Assembly: GCA_002315475.1 (NCBI GenBank)
Contig: DCGI01000083.1
Location: 1 to 26,382, forward strand
Length of the DNA: 26,382 bases
Reading direction: 5' to 3'
Origin: Christensenella sp. UBA1782
GTDB lineage: Bacteria; Bacillota; Clostridia; Christensenellales; DTU072
This document shows positions 7,350 to 14,867 of the stretch, piece after piece (positions within the stretch are counted from its first letter, which is position 1; the number at the start of each line of letters is the position of its first letter). The notes under the pieces are model-generated. The model was not told where the DNA came from. It searched no databases and saw only the letters and a program-made list of their open reading frames with translations. A program made the translations under genes and the position numbers.

Positions 7350-8488
7350 AAATATTACTTCTTTTGCTGCTTCCTTTCTTAATACCGACATCCTGCGCCT
7401 ATGCCGAAGACGACATAAACGACGGCGTTTCCGAAATCTTGGACGGCATTGATTTTTCCGACTATAACGATTTTTTGCAAGACCTACGAGAGGATTCTTC
7501 CTCGACGCAAACGATAGAAGAAATCATCCGAGAAATACTCAACGGAAAATCCGACTGGGATGCCGCATATTTTTTGGAAAAAGCTCTTTCCGTCCTGACG
7601 GGCAATATCGGAGAATACCTGACGGACGGCATCATGATTCTTATCGTTTGCGTCCTGCTGAACGTCTTAAAAAACATAAGCTCGGGGTTATCGAGGCAAG
7701 CCACCGAAAAAATCGTTTATGCGGCTTGTTACGGAGTGGTTTTGACCATTGTTTTGCACGTTTGCAAAACGACGATACAAGAATGCAGTCAAACCGTAAC
7801 GAATTTGGAAAAATTCACCGCAGTCGTTTTTCCGCCCCTTTTTACCGTTCTGAGCGGATTAGGCGGAACGATATCGGTTTCCGTCTATCAACCCGTCGTA
7901 TCCGTCTTTTCGGGCATGGGTATCCATTTGATTGAAAAAATCGTATTTCCGCTTTTTTACGTTCATTTTGCCATGAGCTTACTCGGCAACCTCTCACCGG
8001 AAATCAAATTTCGTTCTTTCTTAAAAACCATTAAATCGGTCGTATCTTGGCTTCTCGGTATCTTTTTCGGTCTGTTTTTAACCATAACCACCGCAAAAGG
8101 GATAACGGGTTCGGGCATAGATTCGTTGGCACTGCGCGGAGCAAAATACGCCTTGTCCGGTTACGTCCCCATCGTGGGAAGTTATTTGAAAGACGGATTT
8201 GATATCGTTACGGCGAGTTGTATCGTCATAAAAAACGCTCTCGGATTCGGTTCTGTCGGCATCTTACTGCTTTTTACGCTCTCACCGATTCTAAAAATAG
8301 CCATCGTACGGTTCACCTTAAAAATAACGTCGTCTTTTTGCGAATCTTTAGACGGAGGCATTTCGCAATCTCTTTCCGACGTAGCGGATAGTTTGCAAAT
8401 ACTCCTTGCCGCCGTTCTTTGTTGCATTTTTTCGTTATTTGCCTTACTGTTGTTGATACTTTGTTCCTGTAATTTGGGCGTGCTATGA
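7346..8488 (+). CDS. spoIIIAE: Stage III sporulation protein SpoIIIAE
   Basis: 380 residues. An N-terminal signal sequence (MKILLLLLLPFLIPTSCAYA, likely cut after residue 20) is followed by an acidic extracytoplasmic stretch and then about seven or eight membrane segments. It is a permease-like subunit of the channel between mother cell and forespore. The start at 7346 overlaps spoIIIAD by four bases. A longer reading from 7073 would run across spoIIIAD in another frame and was rejected. The length matches the family (about 390). Confidence 0.94.
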   Translation: MKILLLLLLPFLIPTSCAYAEDDINDGVSEILDGIDFSDYNDFLQDLREDSSSTQTIEEIIREILNGKSDWDAAYFLEKALSVLTGNIGEYLTDGIMILIVCVLLNVLKNISSGLSRQATEKIVYAACYGVVLTIVLHVCKTTIQECSQTVTNLEKFTAVVFPPLFTVLSGLGGTISVSVYQPVVSVFSGMGIHLIEKIVFPLFYVHFAMSLLGNLSPEIKFRSFLKTIKSVVSWLLGIFFGLFLTITTAKGITGSGIDSLALRGAKYALSGYVPIVGSYLKDGFDIVTASCIVIKNALGFGSVGILLLFTLSPILKIAIVRFTLKITSSFCESLDGGISQSLSDVADSLQILLAAVLCCIFSLFALLLLILCSCNLGVL

Positions 8489-8928
8489 AAGCGTGGATAC
8501 TCGGCATCGTTTCTCTTTCGCTGTTTGTTGCCGTCTTGGAACTTTTTTGTGCCGAAGGCAAAACAAAAAAACTGATTTCGGGTATTCTGAGAATCGTCTT
8601 TGTATTCGTACTGCTTCAACCCGTTTTTTCTTTGGTAAAGGGAGATGAAATCGAGCTTTTTCGGGAAGAAACGTTTTCAAAGGAAGAGTATACCGAAAAC
8701 AATATCGTTACCGAGACCGTTTTGAAACAAAAATTAAAAGAGAAAGGAATCGATTGTTCGGTAAAAATCATCACGAAAAACGGGGAAATCGAATCTATCG
8801 ATATTTATCCGGAAAATCCAATCATAAATCCCGAAGAGGGGAATATATATATTTACAGCGAAGAGGTTCTTGCGGTCATTCGTTCCTGTTTCGATATCGA
8901 ATTGGAGAAAATACGGGTTTATGGGTAA
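8485..8928 (+). CDS. spoIIIAF: Stage III sporulation protein SpoIIIAF
   Basis: 147 residues: two N-terminal membrane helices (about 3-22 and 30-50) and a soluble domain with the ring-building fold shared by SpoIIIAF, AG and AH and related to EscJ/PrgK. The start overlaps the spoIIIAE stop in ATGA and the end overlaps spoIIIAG by 8 bases. It is shorter than the Bacillus protein (about 200 residues) but typical of clostridia. Confidence 0.9.
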   Translation: MKAWILGIVSLSLFVAVLELFCAEGKTKKLISGILRIVFVFVLLQPVFSLVKGDEIELFREETFSKEEYTENNIVTETVLKQKLKEKGIDCSVKIITKNGEIESIDIYPENPIINPEEGNIYIYSEEVLAVIRSCFDIELEKIRVYG

Positions 8929-9283
8929 TTTTTCATGGAAAAGTCTTTGGCTGAAAATCCAAAAATCGAAATACTTACAAATCGGTTTGATTTTATTTTC
9001 GGTCGGCGTATTACTATTGGTCTTTACCGCTGAAACCGAAAACAAATCCACCGAAACGACGGTGGACTGCGAGCAACAACTTTCCGACATTCTGGAAAAA
9101 ATCGAAGGAGTCGGAAAAACCGAAATCATGATTTACCGAGAAGACGACGCCATACGAGGGGTTATCGTGCTATGTGAAGGGGGAAACGACCCCACCACGA
9201 AAATCATCGTTCGACAAGCGGTATCGACAACCTTACAAATCGACAAAGAAAAAATCAGAATATATGCAAAAAAAACGGAATAA
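8921..9283 (+). CDS. spoIIIAG: Stage III sporulation protein SpoIIIAG
   Basis: 120 residues with one N-terminal membrane helix (about 19-36) and an extracytoplasmic domain that in Bacillus forms a large ring in the intermembrane space. C-terminal marks are the block GVIVLCEGGNDP and VSTTLQID.EKIRIY. It is shorter than the Bacillus protein (about 229) because the linker is short. The start is ATG 8921, inside the end of spoIIIAF. In-frame codons farther upstream would lie in conserved spoIIIAF coding sequence. Confidence 0.9.
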   Translation: MGNFSWKSLWLKIQKSKYLQIGLILFSVGVLLLVFTAETENKSTETTVDCEQQLSDILEKIEGVGKTEIMIYREDDAIRGVIVLCEGGNDPTTKIIVRQAVSTTLQIDKEKIRIYAKKTE

Positions 9284-9305
9284 GCTTTAGTAAGGAGGCA
9301 ATTTT

Positions 9306-9788
9306 ATGAAAGCAAACAAGAAAAAAATCATCGTACTGGTATCTTTGGTCGTTCTGTTGGCGGGTGTAGCCTGTCTAAACTACTTTTTGACCGTATACAA
9401 AGGCAAAAGTGGTTCCGCTACCGACGAAACCGGCACAACACAAACCTTTTTCAGTACCTACCGAGAGGACAGAACGGCTACGCGCAGTCAAGAAATCTTG
9501 TATCTCGAAGAAATGATGGCGAGCACGACCGCCGACGAGCAGACGATAGCCGACGCCAAAAAAATGTACTTGGATTTAGTCGCGGCGATGGAAACGGAAA
9601 CCACGTTGGAAGGGTTGATTAAGGCGTACGGATTCGACGATTGTATCGTAACCATCAGCGATAATAACGTCAACGTCGTCATCAAAGACAGCGATTTGAC
9701 CGTAGAAGAAACGGCGCAGATACTCAGTATCATCACTTCGGAAACCGATTACTGTGCGGCGGACGTCATCGTGATTCCTTATGTGTAA
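9306..9788 (+). CDS. spoIIIAH: Stage III sporulation protein SpoIIIAH
   Basis: 160 residues with an N-terminal membrane anchor (about 9-28) and a C-terminal ring-building domain that binds forespore SpoIIQ across the intermembrane space. Family marks are the segment REDRTATRSQEI at about 57-68 and the end VSIxxSETDYCAADVIVIPY-like region. AAGGAGG at 9293-9299 is a strong ribosome binding site. It is the last gene of the operon. 128 bases follow before the next gene, with no clear terminator in them. Confidence 0.93.
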   Translation: MKANKKKIIVLVSLVVLLAGVACLNYFLTVYKGKSGSATDETGTTQTFFSTYREDRTATRSQEILYLEEMMASTTADEQTIADAKKMYLDLVAAMETETTLEGLIKAYGFDDCIVTISDNNVNVVIKDSDLTVEETAQILSIITSETDYCAADVIVIPYV

Positions 9789-9883
9789 CTCTTCACAAAA
9801 CCGCCGATAGGCAAAAAATCAACACGTTATACGAAGGAAAAACTCTGTAAAAGGGACGTTTTTAATAAGAAAATTTGCTTGCG

Positions 9884-9914
9884 TTGAAGAATCGTTTGTG
9901 TTATACTTTATAAT
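9884..9914 (+). promoter_or_regulatory. Promoter region of the asp23-like gene
   Basis: TATAAT stands at 9909-9914, two bases before the ATG. TTGAAG at 9884-9889 is spaced 19 bases from it, or 17 from the overlapping TTTATA (9907-9912). A second possible -10, TATACT, is at 9902-9907. In each case the transcript would start within a few bases of the start codon, or even inside the gene. Confidence 0.55.
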
Positions 9915-9942
9915 GTATGAAAAGGAAAACGAACGATTCTTC
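9886..9942. repeat. 11-bp inverted repeat around promoter and start codon
   Basis: GAAGAATCGTT (9886-9896) is the exact reverse complement of AACGATTCTTC (9932-9942). The centre is at 9914, between the -10 element and the ATG of the asp23-like gene. The right arm lies in codons 6-9. It could be an operator dyad or, in transcripts that start upstream, a hairpin that encloses the start codon. Confidence 0.7.
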
Positions 9943-10252
9943 TTTGCAACAGGGAGCAGGAAATCAAAACAACCTCATCACTTCTCTCATCAATACCGCC
10001 GTCGACCAAACGGACGGTATTGCCGGTGACGTGAAAGAAGGAAATTCCCGAAAAAAGGCGTCTCGCAACATTCGATTGACCGTAAACGATAACGAAATAA
10101 CGGTCAACGTTTCCGTCAACGTCATTTTCGGCTTTAACGTTCCTACCGTAGCCTGTGAATTGCAGGAAAAAATTATCCGCAACATACAAGAAAATACATC
10201 CCTAACGGTCAAAGCTGTCAACGTTCACGTCAGCAATGCCATCTTTTTATAA
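9917..10252 (+). CDS. Asp23/YqhY family envelope-stress protein
   Basis: 111-residue cytoplasmic protein. The C-terminal half fits the Asp23 (DUF322) family: NIRLTVNDNEITVNVSVNV then an alternating strand-helix and ending VNVHVSNAIF, as in the family ending vnv.V.gv. The polar N-terminus (1-20, Asn/Gln/Lys-rich) and lack of the usual leading G-I-I-S strand are unlike the canonical form. Its place just before nusB-folD matches Bacillus yqhY, which has been linked to fatty-acid synthesis control. Here no accB or accC genes precede it. It has no Shine-Dalgarno sequence. It is followed by nusB after two bases. Confidence 0.8.
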   Translation: MKRKTNDSSLQQGAGNQNNLITSLINTAVDQTDGIAGDVKEGNSRKKASRNIRLTVNDNEITVNVSVNVIFGFNVPTVACELQEKIIRNIQENTSLTVKAVNVHVSNAIFL

Positions 10253-10254
10253 TT

Positions 10255-10671
10255 ATGAGCAGAAAAATAGCACGAGAATACGCCTACAAACTGATTTTTG
10301 AGTTTCTTTTTAACCATACGAGAAATCAACACACCTACGACATTTTTACCCACCTTGATTTGGATGCGGGCGACGTAGAATATTTAGGAAAAGTCTATAA
10401 CGGCGTCATGACCGAATACGAAGATTTAACCAAAGAAATCGAAAAATACGCACATGGTTTTACGTTGGACAGAATCTATAAACCCGATATTGCCGCCTTG
10501 CTTCTTTCGGTTTACGAAATGAAGTACATGACCGATATTCCTCATTCGGTTTCCATGAATGAGGCGGTATTGTTGGTAAAAAAATACTCCACCGATAAGA
10601 GCCACTCTTTCGTCAACGGCATTTTATCGTCCGTTCATAAAGAATTGGAAGAAAAAAATGGAAATAATTGA
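10255..10671 (+). CDS. nusB: Transcription antitermination factor NusB
   Basis: 138-residue all-helical RNA-binding protein that works with S10 (NusE) in rRNA antitermination. The N-terminal REYAYKLIFEFLF and the C-terminal SVSMNEAVLLVKKYSTDKSHSFVNGILSSV (long motif split over residues about 98-127) are family marks. The spacing and 14-base overlap with folD show an operon. Confidence 0.95.
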   Translation: MSRKIAREYAYKLIFEFLFNHTRNQHTYDIFTHLDLDAGDVEYLGKVYNGVMTEYEDLTKEIEKYAHGFTLDRIYKPDIAALLLSVYEMKYMTDIPHSVSMNEAVLLVKKYSTDKSHSFVNGILSSVHKELEEKNGNN

Positions 10672-11488
10672 CGGGAAAAAAGTTTCCGCAGCGTGCCGGG
10701 AAGAAATAAAACAAGAACTAACTTCACTCGGTAAAAAGGTGGGTTTGGCCGTTCTTTTGGTAGGAAACGACAAAGCGTCGGAAATTTACGTCCGTAACAA
10801 AGAAAACGCCTGCAAAGAAGTCGGTATTCAGTCGTATCCTTTTATTTTTGACGAAAACGCCGACGAACAGAGCATTATTCAAACGATTATCGCATGTAAT
10901 CAAAATCCCGATATATACGGTATTTTGGTGCAATTACCCCTTCCCGAACGATTGGATGCCGCAAAAATTCTTTCTTATATCGATCCTAAAAAGGACGTCG
11001 ACGGTTTCAGTCGATATCAAATGGGAAAACTTCTTTTGGGAGAAGATTGTTTGGTGAGTTGCACGCCGCAGGGAATTCTGCAATTATTGGACGCCTACCA
11101 TATTCCCGTTGCGGGGAAAAAAGCGGTGGTCGTGGGAAGAAGCAATATCGTCGGCAAGCCGATTGCGCTCTTGCTTTTACAACGGAACGCAACGGTAACC
11201 GTTTGTCACTCAAAAACCGAAAATGTAGCGGAATACACCAAAAACTGCGATATTTTAGTGGTCGCCGTCGGGAAAAAAGGGTTCATTACCGGAGATATGG
11301 TAGGAGAGAACACCGTTGTTATCGACGTCGGCATCAACCGTGTGGACGGAAAGCTTTTCGGGGACGTCGATTTTGACACAGTCGCCCCGAAATGTTCTTA
11401 TATTACCCCCGTCCCCGGCGGCGTAGGGCCGATGACGGTTACCATGCTTCTCAAAAATACCGTTAAGGCGGCGAAAAATGCCCACTAA
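10658..11488 (+). CDS. folD: Methylenetetrahydrofolate dehydrogenase / cyclohydrolase
   Basis: 276 residues. A bifunctional cytoplasmic enzyme that interconverts 5,10-methylene-, 5,10-methenyl- and 10-formyl-tetrahydrofolate with NADP. The active-site block SEIYVRNKENACKEVGI contains Tyr44 and catalytic Lys48. GILVQLPLP, KDVDGF, the nucleotide-binding VVGRSNIVGKP and the C-terminal PGGVGPMT are all present. It overlaps nusB by 14 bases and xseA by 11. The length is typical (about 280). Confidence 0.97.
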   Translation: MEIIDGKKVSAACREEIKQELTSLGKKVGLAVLLVGNDKASEIYVRNKENACKEVGIQSYPFIFDENADEQSIIQTIIACNQNPDIYGILVQLPLPERLDAAKILSYIDPKKDVDGFSRYQMGKLLLGEDCLVSCTPQGILQLLDAYHIPVAGKKAVVVGRSNIVGKPIALLLLQRNATVTVCHSKTENVAEYTKNCDILVVAVGKKGFITGDMVGENTVVIDVGINRVDGKLFGDVDFDTVAPKCSYITPVPGGVGPMTVTMLLKNTVKAAKNAH

Positions 11489-12665
11489 AGACTATCTCAC
11501 CGTCGAAGAACTCAATTATTACATTCATCACGTTTTCCAAGAAGAAGATTTACTGCATAACGTCCCCGTCGTAGGCGAAGTGTCCGGTTGCACCGTTGTC
11601 AACGGCACCTGTTATTTCGTCTTAAAAGACGCCAAAGCACAAATAAAAATCGTTTTTTATAACTGTCCTTTGGAAAATGCACCCAAAAACGGCGACCAAG
11701 TTTTGGTGCGGGGCAGCGTGGACTATTATTCCAAAGCGGGACAGCTCAACGTAAAAGCCTATCAAATTACCCCTTTCGGAAAAGGAATCCTATACGAACA
11801 ATTAGAGAAATTACGAAAAAAGTTGGAATCGGAAGGGTTGTTTCGGGACGACCATAAAAAAGATATACCCGTTTGCCCGAAACGGGTAGCCGTCGTCACC
11901 AGTACGCAGGGAGCGGCGGTACAAGACTTTTTGACGACGTCTCTGAAAAAGAATACGGCGACCGATATTTCGGTCATTGACGTACGCGTGCAAGGGGAAT
12001 ACTGCGTTTCGGATATCGTTACGGCACTGACGAACGCCGACGATTACGGATACGACGTGATCGTTATCGCAAGAGGGGGCGGCTCCTTCGAAGATTTGTA
12101 CTGTTTTAACGACGAACGACTCGTTCGGACGATTTACGATATGAAAACACCGATTATTTCGGCGATCGGACATGAAACGGACTACACTTTATGCGACTAT
12201 GTGGCGGATTATCGTGCCATCACGCCGACCGCCGCCGCCGAAAAAGTTGCGTTCGATACCGGCATTATTAAAAACGAAATTTTGGACTTAATCGAAGAAA
12301 TTGCCGACCTCGTCAACGATACGTTGGAATCCAAAATCGAACGTATCGTCCGATGCTGCGAAAGCATACGAAGTCAAGCCAACCTTCTGATTTCGGAACA
12401 GTACGGCACGATTTTGAACCTTACCGAGTTGTTAAAAATCTACACCAACGCAAAACTGGAAAAAGAAACGAGTAAATTCGGCTATCTTACCACCCGTTTA
12501 GAAGACTTAAACCCCTTAAAAATAATAAAAAACGGATATTTTCGCATGGTACGAAACGGAGAAACCGTTTTCGACACCGAACCGTTACAAACGGGTGACG
12601 AAGTAGAACTTATCGGCAGTCAAGAAAAAATAATAGCAAAAATTCTTGCAAAGGAGACCTTATGA
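11478..12665 (+). CDS. xseA: Exodeoxyribonuclease VII large subunit
   Basis: 395 residues. An N-terminal OB fold (about 1-105) is followed by the catalytic domain with the signatures RGGGSFEDLYCFND and SAIGHETDYTLCDYVAD, then a coiled-coil region and a C-terminal segment that binds XseB. The enzyme degrades single-stranded DNA to short acid-soluble oligonucleotides. AAGGCGG lies before the ATG in folD. It overlaps xseB by four bases. Confidence 0.96.
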   Translation: MPTKDYLTVEELNYYIHHVFQEEDLLHNVPVVGEVSGCTVVNGTCYFVLKDAKAQIKIVFYNCPLENAPKNGDQVLVRGSVDYYSKAGQLNVKAYQITPFGKGILYEQLEKLRKKLESEGLFRDDHKKDIPVCPKRVAVVTSTQGAAVQDFLTTSLKKNTATDISVIDVRVQGEYCVSDIVTALTNADDYGYDVIVIARGGGSFEDLYCFNDERLVRTIYDMKTPIISAIGHETDYTLCDYVADYRAITPTAAAEKVAFDTGIIKNEILDLIEEIADLVNDTLESKIERIVRCCESIRSQANLLISEQYGTILNLTELLKIYTNAKLEKETSKFGYLTTRLEDLNPLKIIKNGYFRMVRNGETVFDTEPLQTGDEVELIGSQEKIIAKILAKETL

Positions 12666-12889
12666 ATTACGAAGAAACCATGAAAAAATTGGAAGCCATC
12701 GTTGCCAAACTCAAAGAAGACAAAATCGGCATCGAAGAAAGTTTGGAACTCTATTCGGAAGGTATCCGACTCGCCAAAGAAGGACTTGCCTCCCTAAACG
12801 GGTTCAAAGGAAAAATAGAATTACTCAATAAGGATTTATCCAAATTGGAACCGAAAACGGAAGACGAAACGGACGAGGATGAAGAATAA
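12662..12889 (+). CDS. xseB: Exodeoxyribonuclease VII small subunit
   Basis: 75-residue helical hairpin protein that binds the XseA C-terminus. YEETMKKLEAIVAKL and ESLELYSEGIRLAKEG are the family signature, and the tail is very acidic. AAAGGAGA inside xseA is the ribosome binding site. In most Firmicutes the next genes would be ispA and dxs. Here the structured RNA and oapA follow instead. Confidence 0.95.
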   Translation: MNYEETMKKLEAIVAKLKEDKIGIEESLELYSEGIRLAKEGLASLNGFKGKIELLNKDLSKLEPKTEDETDEDEE

Positions 12890-12891
12890 AC

Positions 12892-12914
12892 TCAAAAAAA
12901 GATTGTTTTTTTGA
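12892..12914 (+). terminator. Weak A/T-only hairpin after xseB
   Basis: TCAAAAAAA (12892-12900) pairs perfectly with TTTTTTTGA (12906-12914) around GATTG. The stem has almost no G-C pairs, so termination would be weak. It may only partly separate the xseB operon from the RNA promoter. Confidence 0.35.
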
Positions 12915-12939
12915 AAAATAAAATAGTTTTCTAAAAGAA

Positions 12940-12968
12940 TTGACATTTTTTTTGAAATCCGTTATTAT
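12940..12968 (+). promoter_or_regulatory. SigA promoter of the OLE RNA
   Basis: Perfect TTGACA at 12940-12945, a 17-base spacer and TATTAT at 12963-12968 (an overlapping TATAAT is at 12966-12971). The predicted start is about 12975-12977, immediately before the first base-paired segment of the RNA. The RNA is therefore expected to be expressed vegetatively and independently of xseAB. Confidence 0.85.
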
Positions 12969-12974
12969 AATAAT

Positions 12975-13540
12975 ATCGGTGGCACAGTATTCTAGTCAGG
13001 TACAAAACAGTCAGGACGGGGATAAAATACCGTTAAAGGGCACATCGTTGAAGTTTCTTGTGCTGGCCTTGATTGCCCAAATCGGGGCTGGTGCTGGGAG
13101 TTAAGGTTTTTGGGCATACCGTAACGGCATACGGAACATGACCCAATTATCGTGGAGACCCGAAACGGCAAAAGTACTCAGTCTTTTGCTGTTCGGGATT
13201 AAACCTGCAATGCGGTAACTAATAGCTGTGTGCAGTGTAGCCTGCCTTGAGTGAAGCAAGCGAATGAAGGGTTCGGTTTTTTTATCGTCGGCCGGCGAAG
13301 AAAAATACTTTGCCTTCTGAAACTTTCCTTTGCAAAAGAGGATAAACTGTTCAGGGCCTGCTAAGGAAATCTTCTAGACTGATTAAGTTAAGGATTATAG
13401 TGTGTTCTCAGTGGCGATTCGGTGCGTATTTTACGGTTGTTTCTTAAAAGGAAACTGCTTCTACGGCGACGAGAAGTGAGACAGCGGGAAACCCTACCGA
13501 ACCTATGACGCAAGGTTTACTTAACTTATGCCACCTTATC
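12975..13540 (+). ncRNA. ole: OLE RNA (Ornate Large Extremophilic RNA)
   Basis: A stretch of about 565 bases with no coding potential but extensive pairing. The ends close with GGTGGCA (12978-12984) against TGCCACC (13529-13535). Next to this, TAAGTTAAG (13384-13392) pairs with CTTAACTTA (13520-13528), and GGTTCGG (13270-13276) with CCGAACC (13497-13503). A local hairpin, CCCGAA-A-CGGCAAAAG (13159-13174) with its complement (13183-13197), has 15 pairs and one bulge. GTTTC/GAAAC (13439-13455) forms another. Known OLE RNAs are about 600 nt, lie directly upstream of a gene for a membrane protein of about 190 residues (OapA), and sit in the xseB to tlyA neighbourhood in Firmicutes. All three hold here. 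The assignment rests on size, context, structure and partner, not on a covariance search. OLE ribonucleoprotein is membrane-bound and affects growth under alcohol, cold and Mg2+ stress in Bacillus halodurans. Confidence 0.85.
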
Positions 13541-13555
13541 CATAAAGTAAAGGTG
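13529..13555 (+). promoter_or_regulatory. Candidate OLE-folding / oapA ribosome-binding-site switch
   Basis: AAAGGTG at 13549-13555 is the oapA ribosome binding site. CACCTT (13532-13537) can pair with AAGGTG (13550-13555) in a 6-bp hairpin with a 12-base loop that hides it. The same bases form part of TGCCACC (13529-13535), the 3' strand of the OLE closing helix. The two pairings exclude each other, so a folded OLE core would expose the oapA site. This is an inference from sequence complementarity only. Confidence 0.45.
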
Positions 13556-13560
13556 CAAAA

Positions 13561-14154
13561 ATGGCAAAAAAAGAGGAAAATTCCTCACACAAAGAAAAAA
13601 AATCCAAAAAGCTGTCGGCAGGAACGATTTGGACGATAAAAATCACGATTATTACGTTGGTTCTTGCGTTTGCGGTCAGCTTCGTTACCGAAATTGCCTC
13701 CACCAAATCCAATATTATCGTATCCGTTTTATTGTTGATATTTTTGATAGCCATCGCCATTTTATTCGATGCCGTCGGCGTCGCCGCCACAAGTTGCGAC
13801 CTGCCCCCTCTGTTATCCATGGCTTCCCGAAAGGTAAAGGGTGCCGGTATGGCGGTAAAGCTCGTAAAAAATGCCGGAAAAGTATCCAATATCTGTAATG
13901 ACGTCATCGGAGACATGGCGGGCATCATCAGCGGTACCTGCGGTGCCGCCATTATTATCAAAATTCTCACCTATAACGATTCTCTTTCGGAGTATTCTTT
14001 ATTGCTCGGTATCGTCATGAGTTCGATTATCTCGGCTATTACCGTCGGAGGAAAGGCATTTTTCAAAGGGATTGCCATCAAAAATTCCAAAGAAATGATT
14101 CTTTTTGCGGGAAGAGTCCTATCTGTCTTTTCCGCAAAAAAGAGGAAAAAATGA
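13561..14154 (+). CDS. oapA: OLE-associated membrane protein OapA
   Basis: 197 residues. A lysine-rich N-terminal tail (1-20) and a basic C-terminus (AKKRKK) flank about four membrane helices (about 24-43, 51-69, 116-135, 145-162). Between helices 2 and 3 lie FDAVGVA (69-75), a long basic loop with SMASRKVKGA, and NDVIGD containing the D-x-x-x-D pair D114/D118. GGKAFFKG follows helix 4. These match what I recall of OapA, which binds OLE RNA at the membrane and distantly resembles DUF21/CNNM magnesium-transport proteins. The gene starts 21 bases after the RNA. Its last four bases overlap tlyA, so RNA, partner and methyltransferase may share one transcript. Confidence 0.85.
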   Translation: MAKKEENSSHKEKKSKKLSAGTIWTIKITIITLVLAFAVSFVTEIASTKSNIIVSVLLLIFLIAIAILFDAVGVAATSCDLPPLLSMASRKVKGAGMAVKLVKNAGKVSNICNDVIGDMAGIISGTCGAAIIIKILTYNDSLSEYSLLLGIVMSSIISAITVGGKAFFKGIAIKNSKEMILFAGRVLSVFSAKKRKK

Positions 14155-14867
14155 GATTGGATGTTTTTTTAACGGAAAACGGTTTTTCTTGCAGTCGTAC
14201 GCGAGCCAAAAATCTTATCGAATTGGGTTCGGTTACGGTAAACGGAAAAATCGCAGACAAGCCGTCCGCCGAAGTCAACGCCGAGGACGAGGTAAAGATT
14301 CTTTCCGATTACGATGCGAGTTTGGGCGGAATCAAGCTTCGGGGAGCCATAGAAAAAACAAAGGTTTCGGTTTCCGGATGTTGTTGTTTGGATATCGGTT
14401 CTTCCAACGGCGGTTTTTGCGACGTCCTTCTTTCCTTCGGTGCGAAAAAGGTTATTGCTTGCGACGTTGCGGAATGTGCTCTGCCCGATAGATTGAAAAC
14501 CGACGCAAGGATTCTTATCAAAGACAACACCAACGCTCGCTTTTTGATGCCCGAAGATTTACCTTACCAACCCGACTTTATTACGGTGGACGTCAGTTTT
14601 ATTTCCCTTTCTTTTATTCTGCCGACCGTTTATCGTTGCTTAAAACAAGGCGGAAAAGCTCTTACTTTGGTAAAACCGCAATTTGAATGTGGCAAGCAGG
14701 CACTATCCAAAAAAGGGGTTATTCTCCATAAAAAAGACGAAGAAAGGGCGGTTGCGTCTATGCGAAAAACAGCCGAAGAGTTAGGTTTTACCGTCCTCGA
14801 CTCTTTTCCCGCACCCCATCCCTTCGCAAACAAAAATCAAGAATATTTTTTATTTTTATGCAAATAA
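14151..14867 (+). CDS. tlyA: TlyA family rRNA (cytidine-2'-O)-methyltransferase
   Basis: 238 residues. The N-terminal S4 RNA-binding domain (about 1-60: MRLDVFLTENGFSCSRTRA.., VTVNGK) is followed by an FtsJ/RrmJ methyltransferase domain. The SAM motif is CLDIGSSNGGFCDVLL (relatives have DIGASTGGFTD), followed by ITVDVSFISL and LVKPQFE. TlyA methylates cytidines in 16S and often 23S rRNA. The gene is fused translationally to oapA by a 4-base overlap. GAGGAAAAA within oapA serves as ribosome binding site. The usual upstream partner dxs is absent. Orthologues in Bacillus are called YqxC. Confidence 0.93.
   Translation: MRLDVFLTENGFSCSRTRAKNLIELGSVTVNGKIADKPSAEVNAEDEVKILSDYDASLGGIKLRGAIEKTKVSVSGCCCLDIGSSNGGFCDVLLSFGAKKVIACDVAECALPDRLKTDARILIKDNTNARFLMPEDLPYQPDFITVDVSFISLSFILPTVYRCLKQGGKALTLVKPQFECGKQALSKKGVILHKKDEERAVASMRKTAEELGFTVLDSFPAPHPFANKNQEYFLFLCK

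Noticed and set aside
12975..13540. RNase P RNA, tmRNA, 6S RNA or a group II intron as the identity of the structured region
   Set aside because: I see no RNase P GAGGAAAGUC-like core, no tmRNA tag reading frame or alanine acceptor end, the length exceeds 6S RNA, and there is no intron-encoded protein or domain V. The context and adjacent OapA fit OLE instead.
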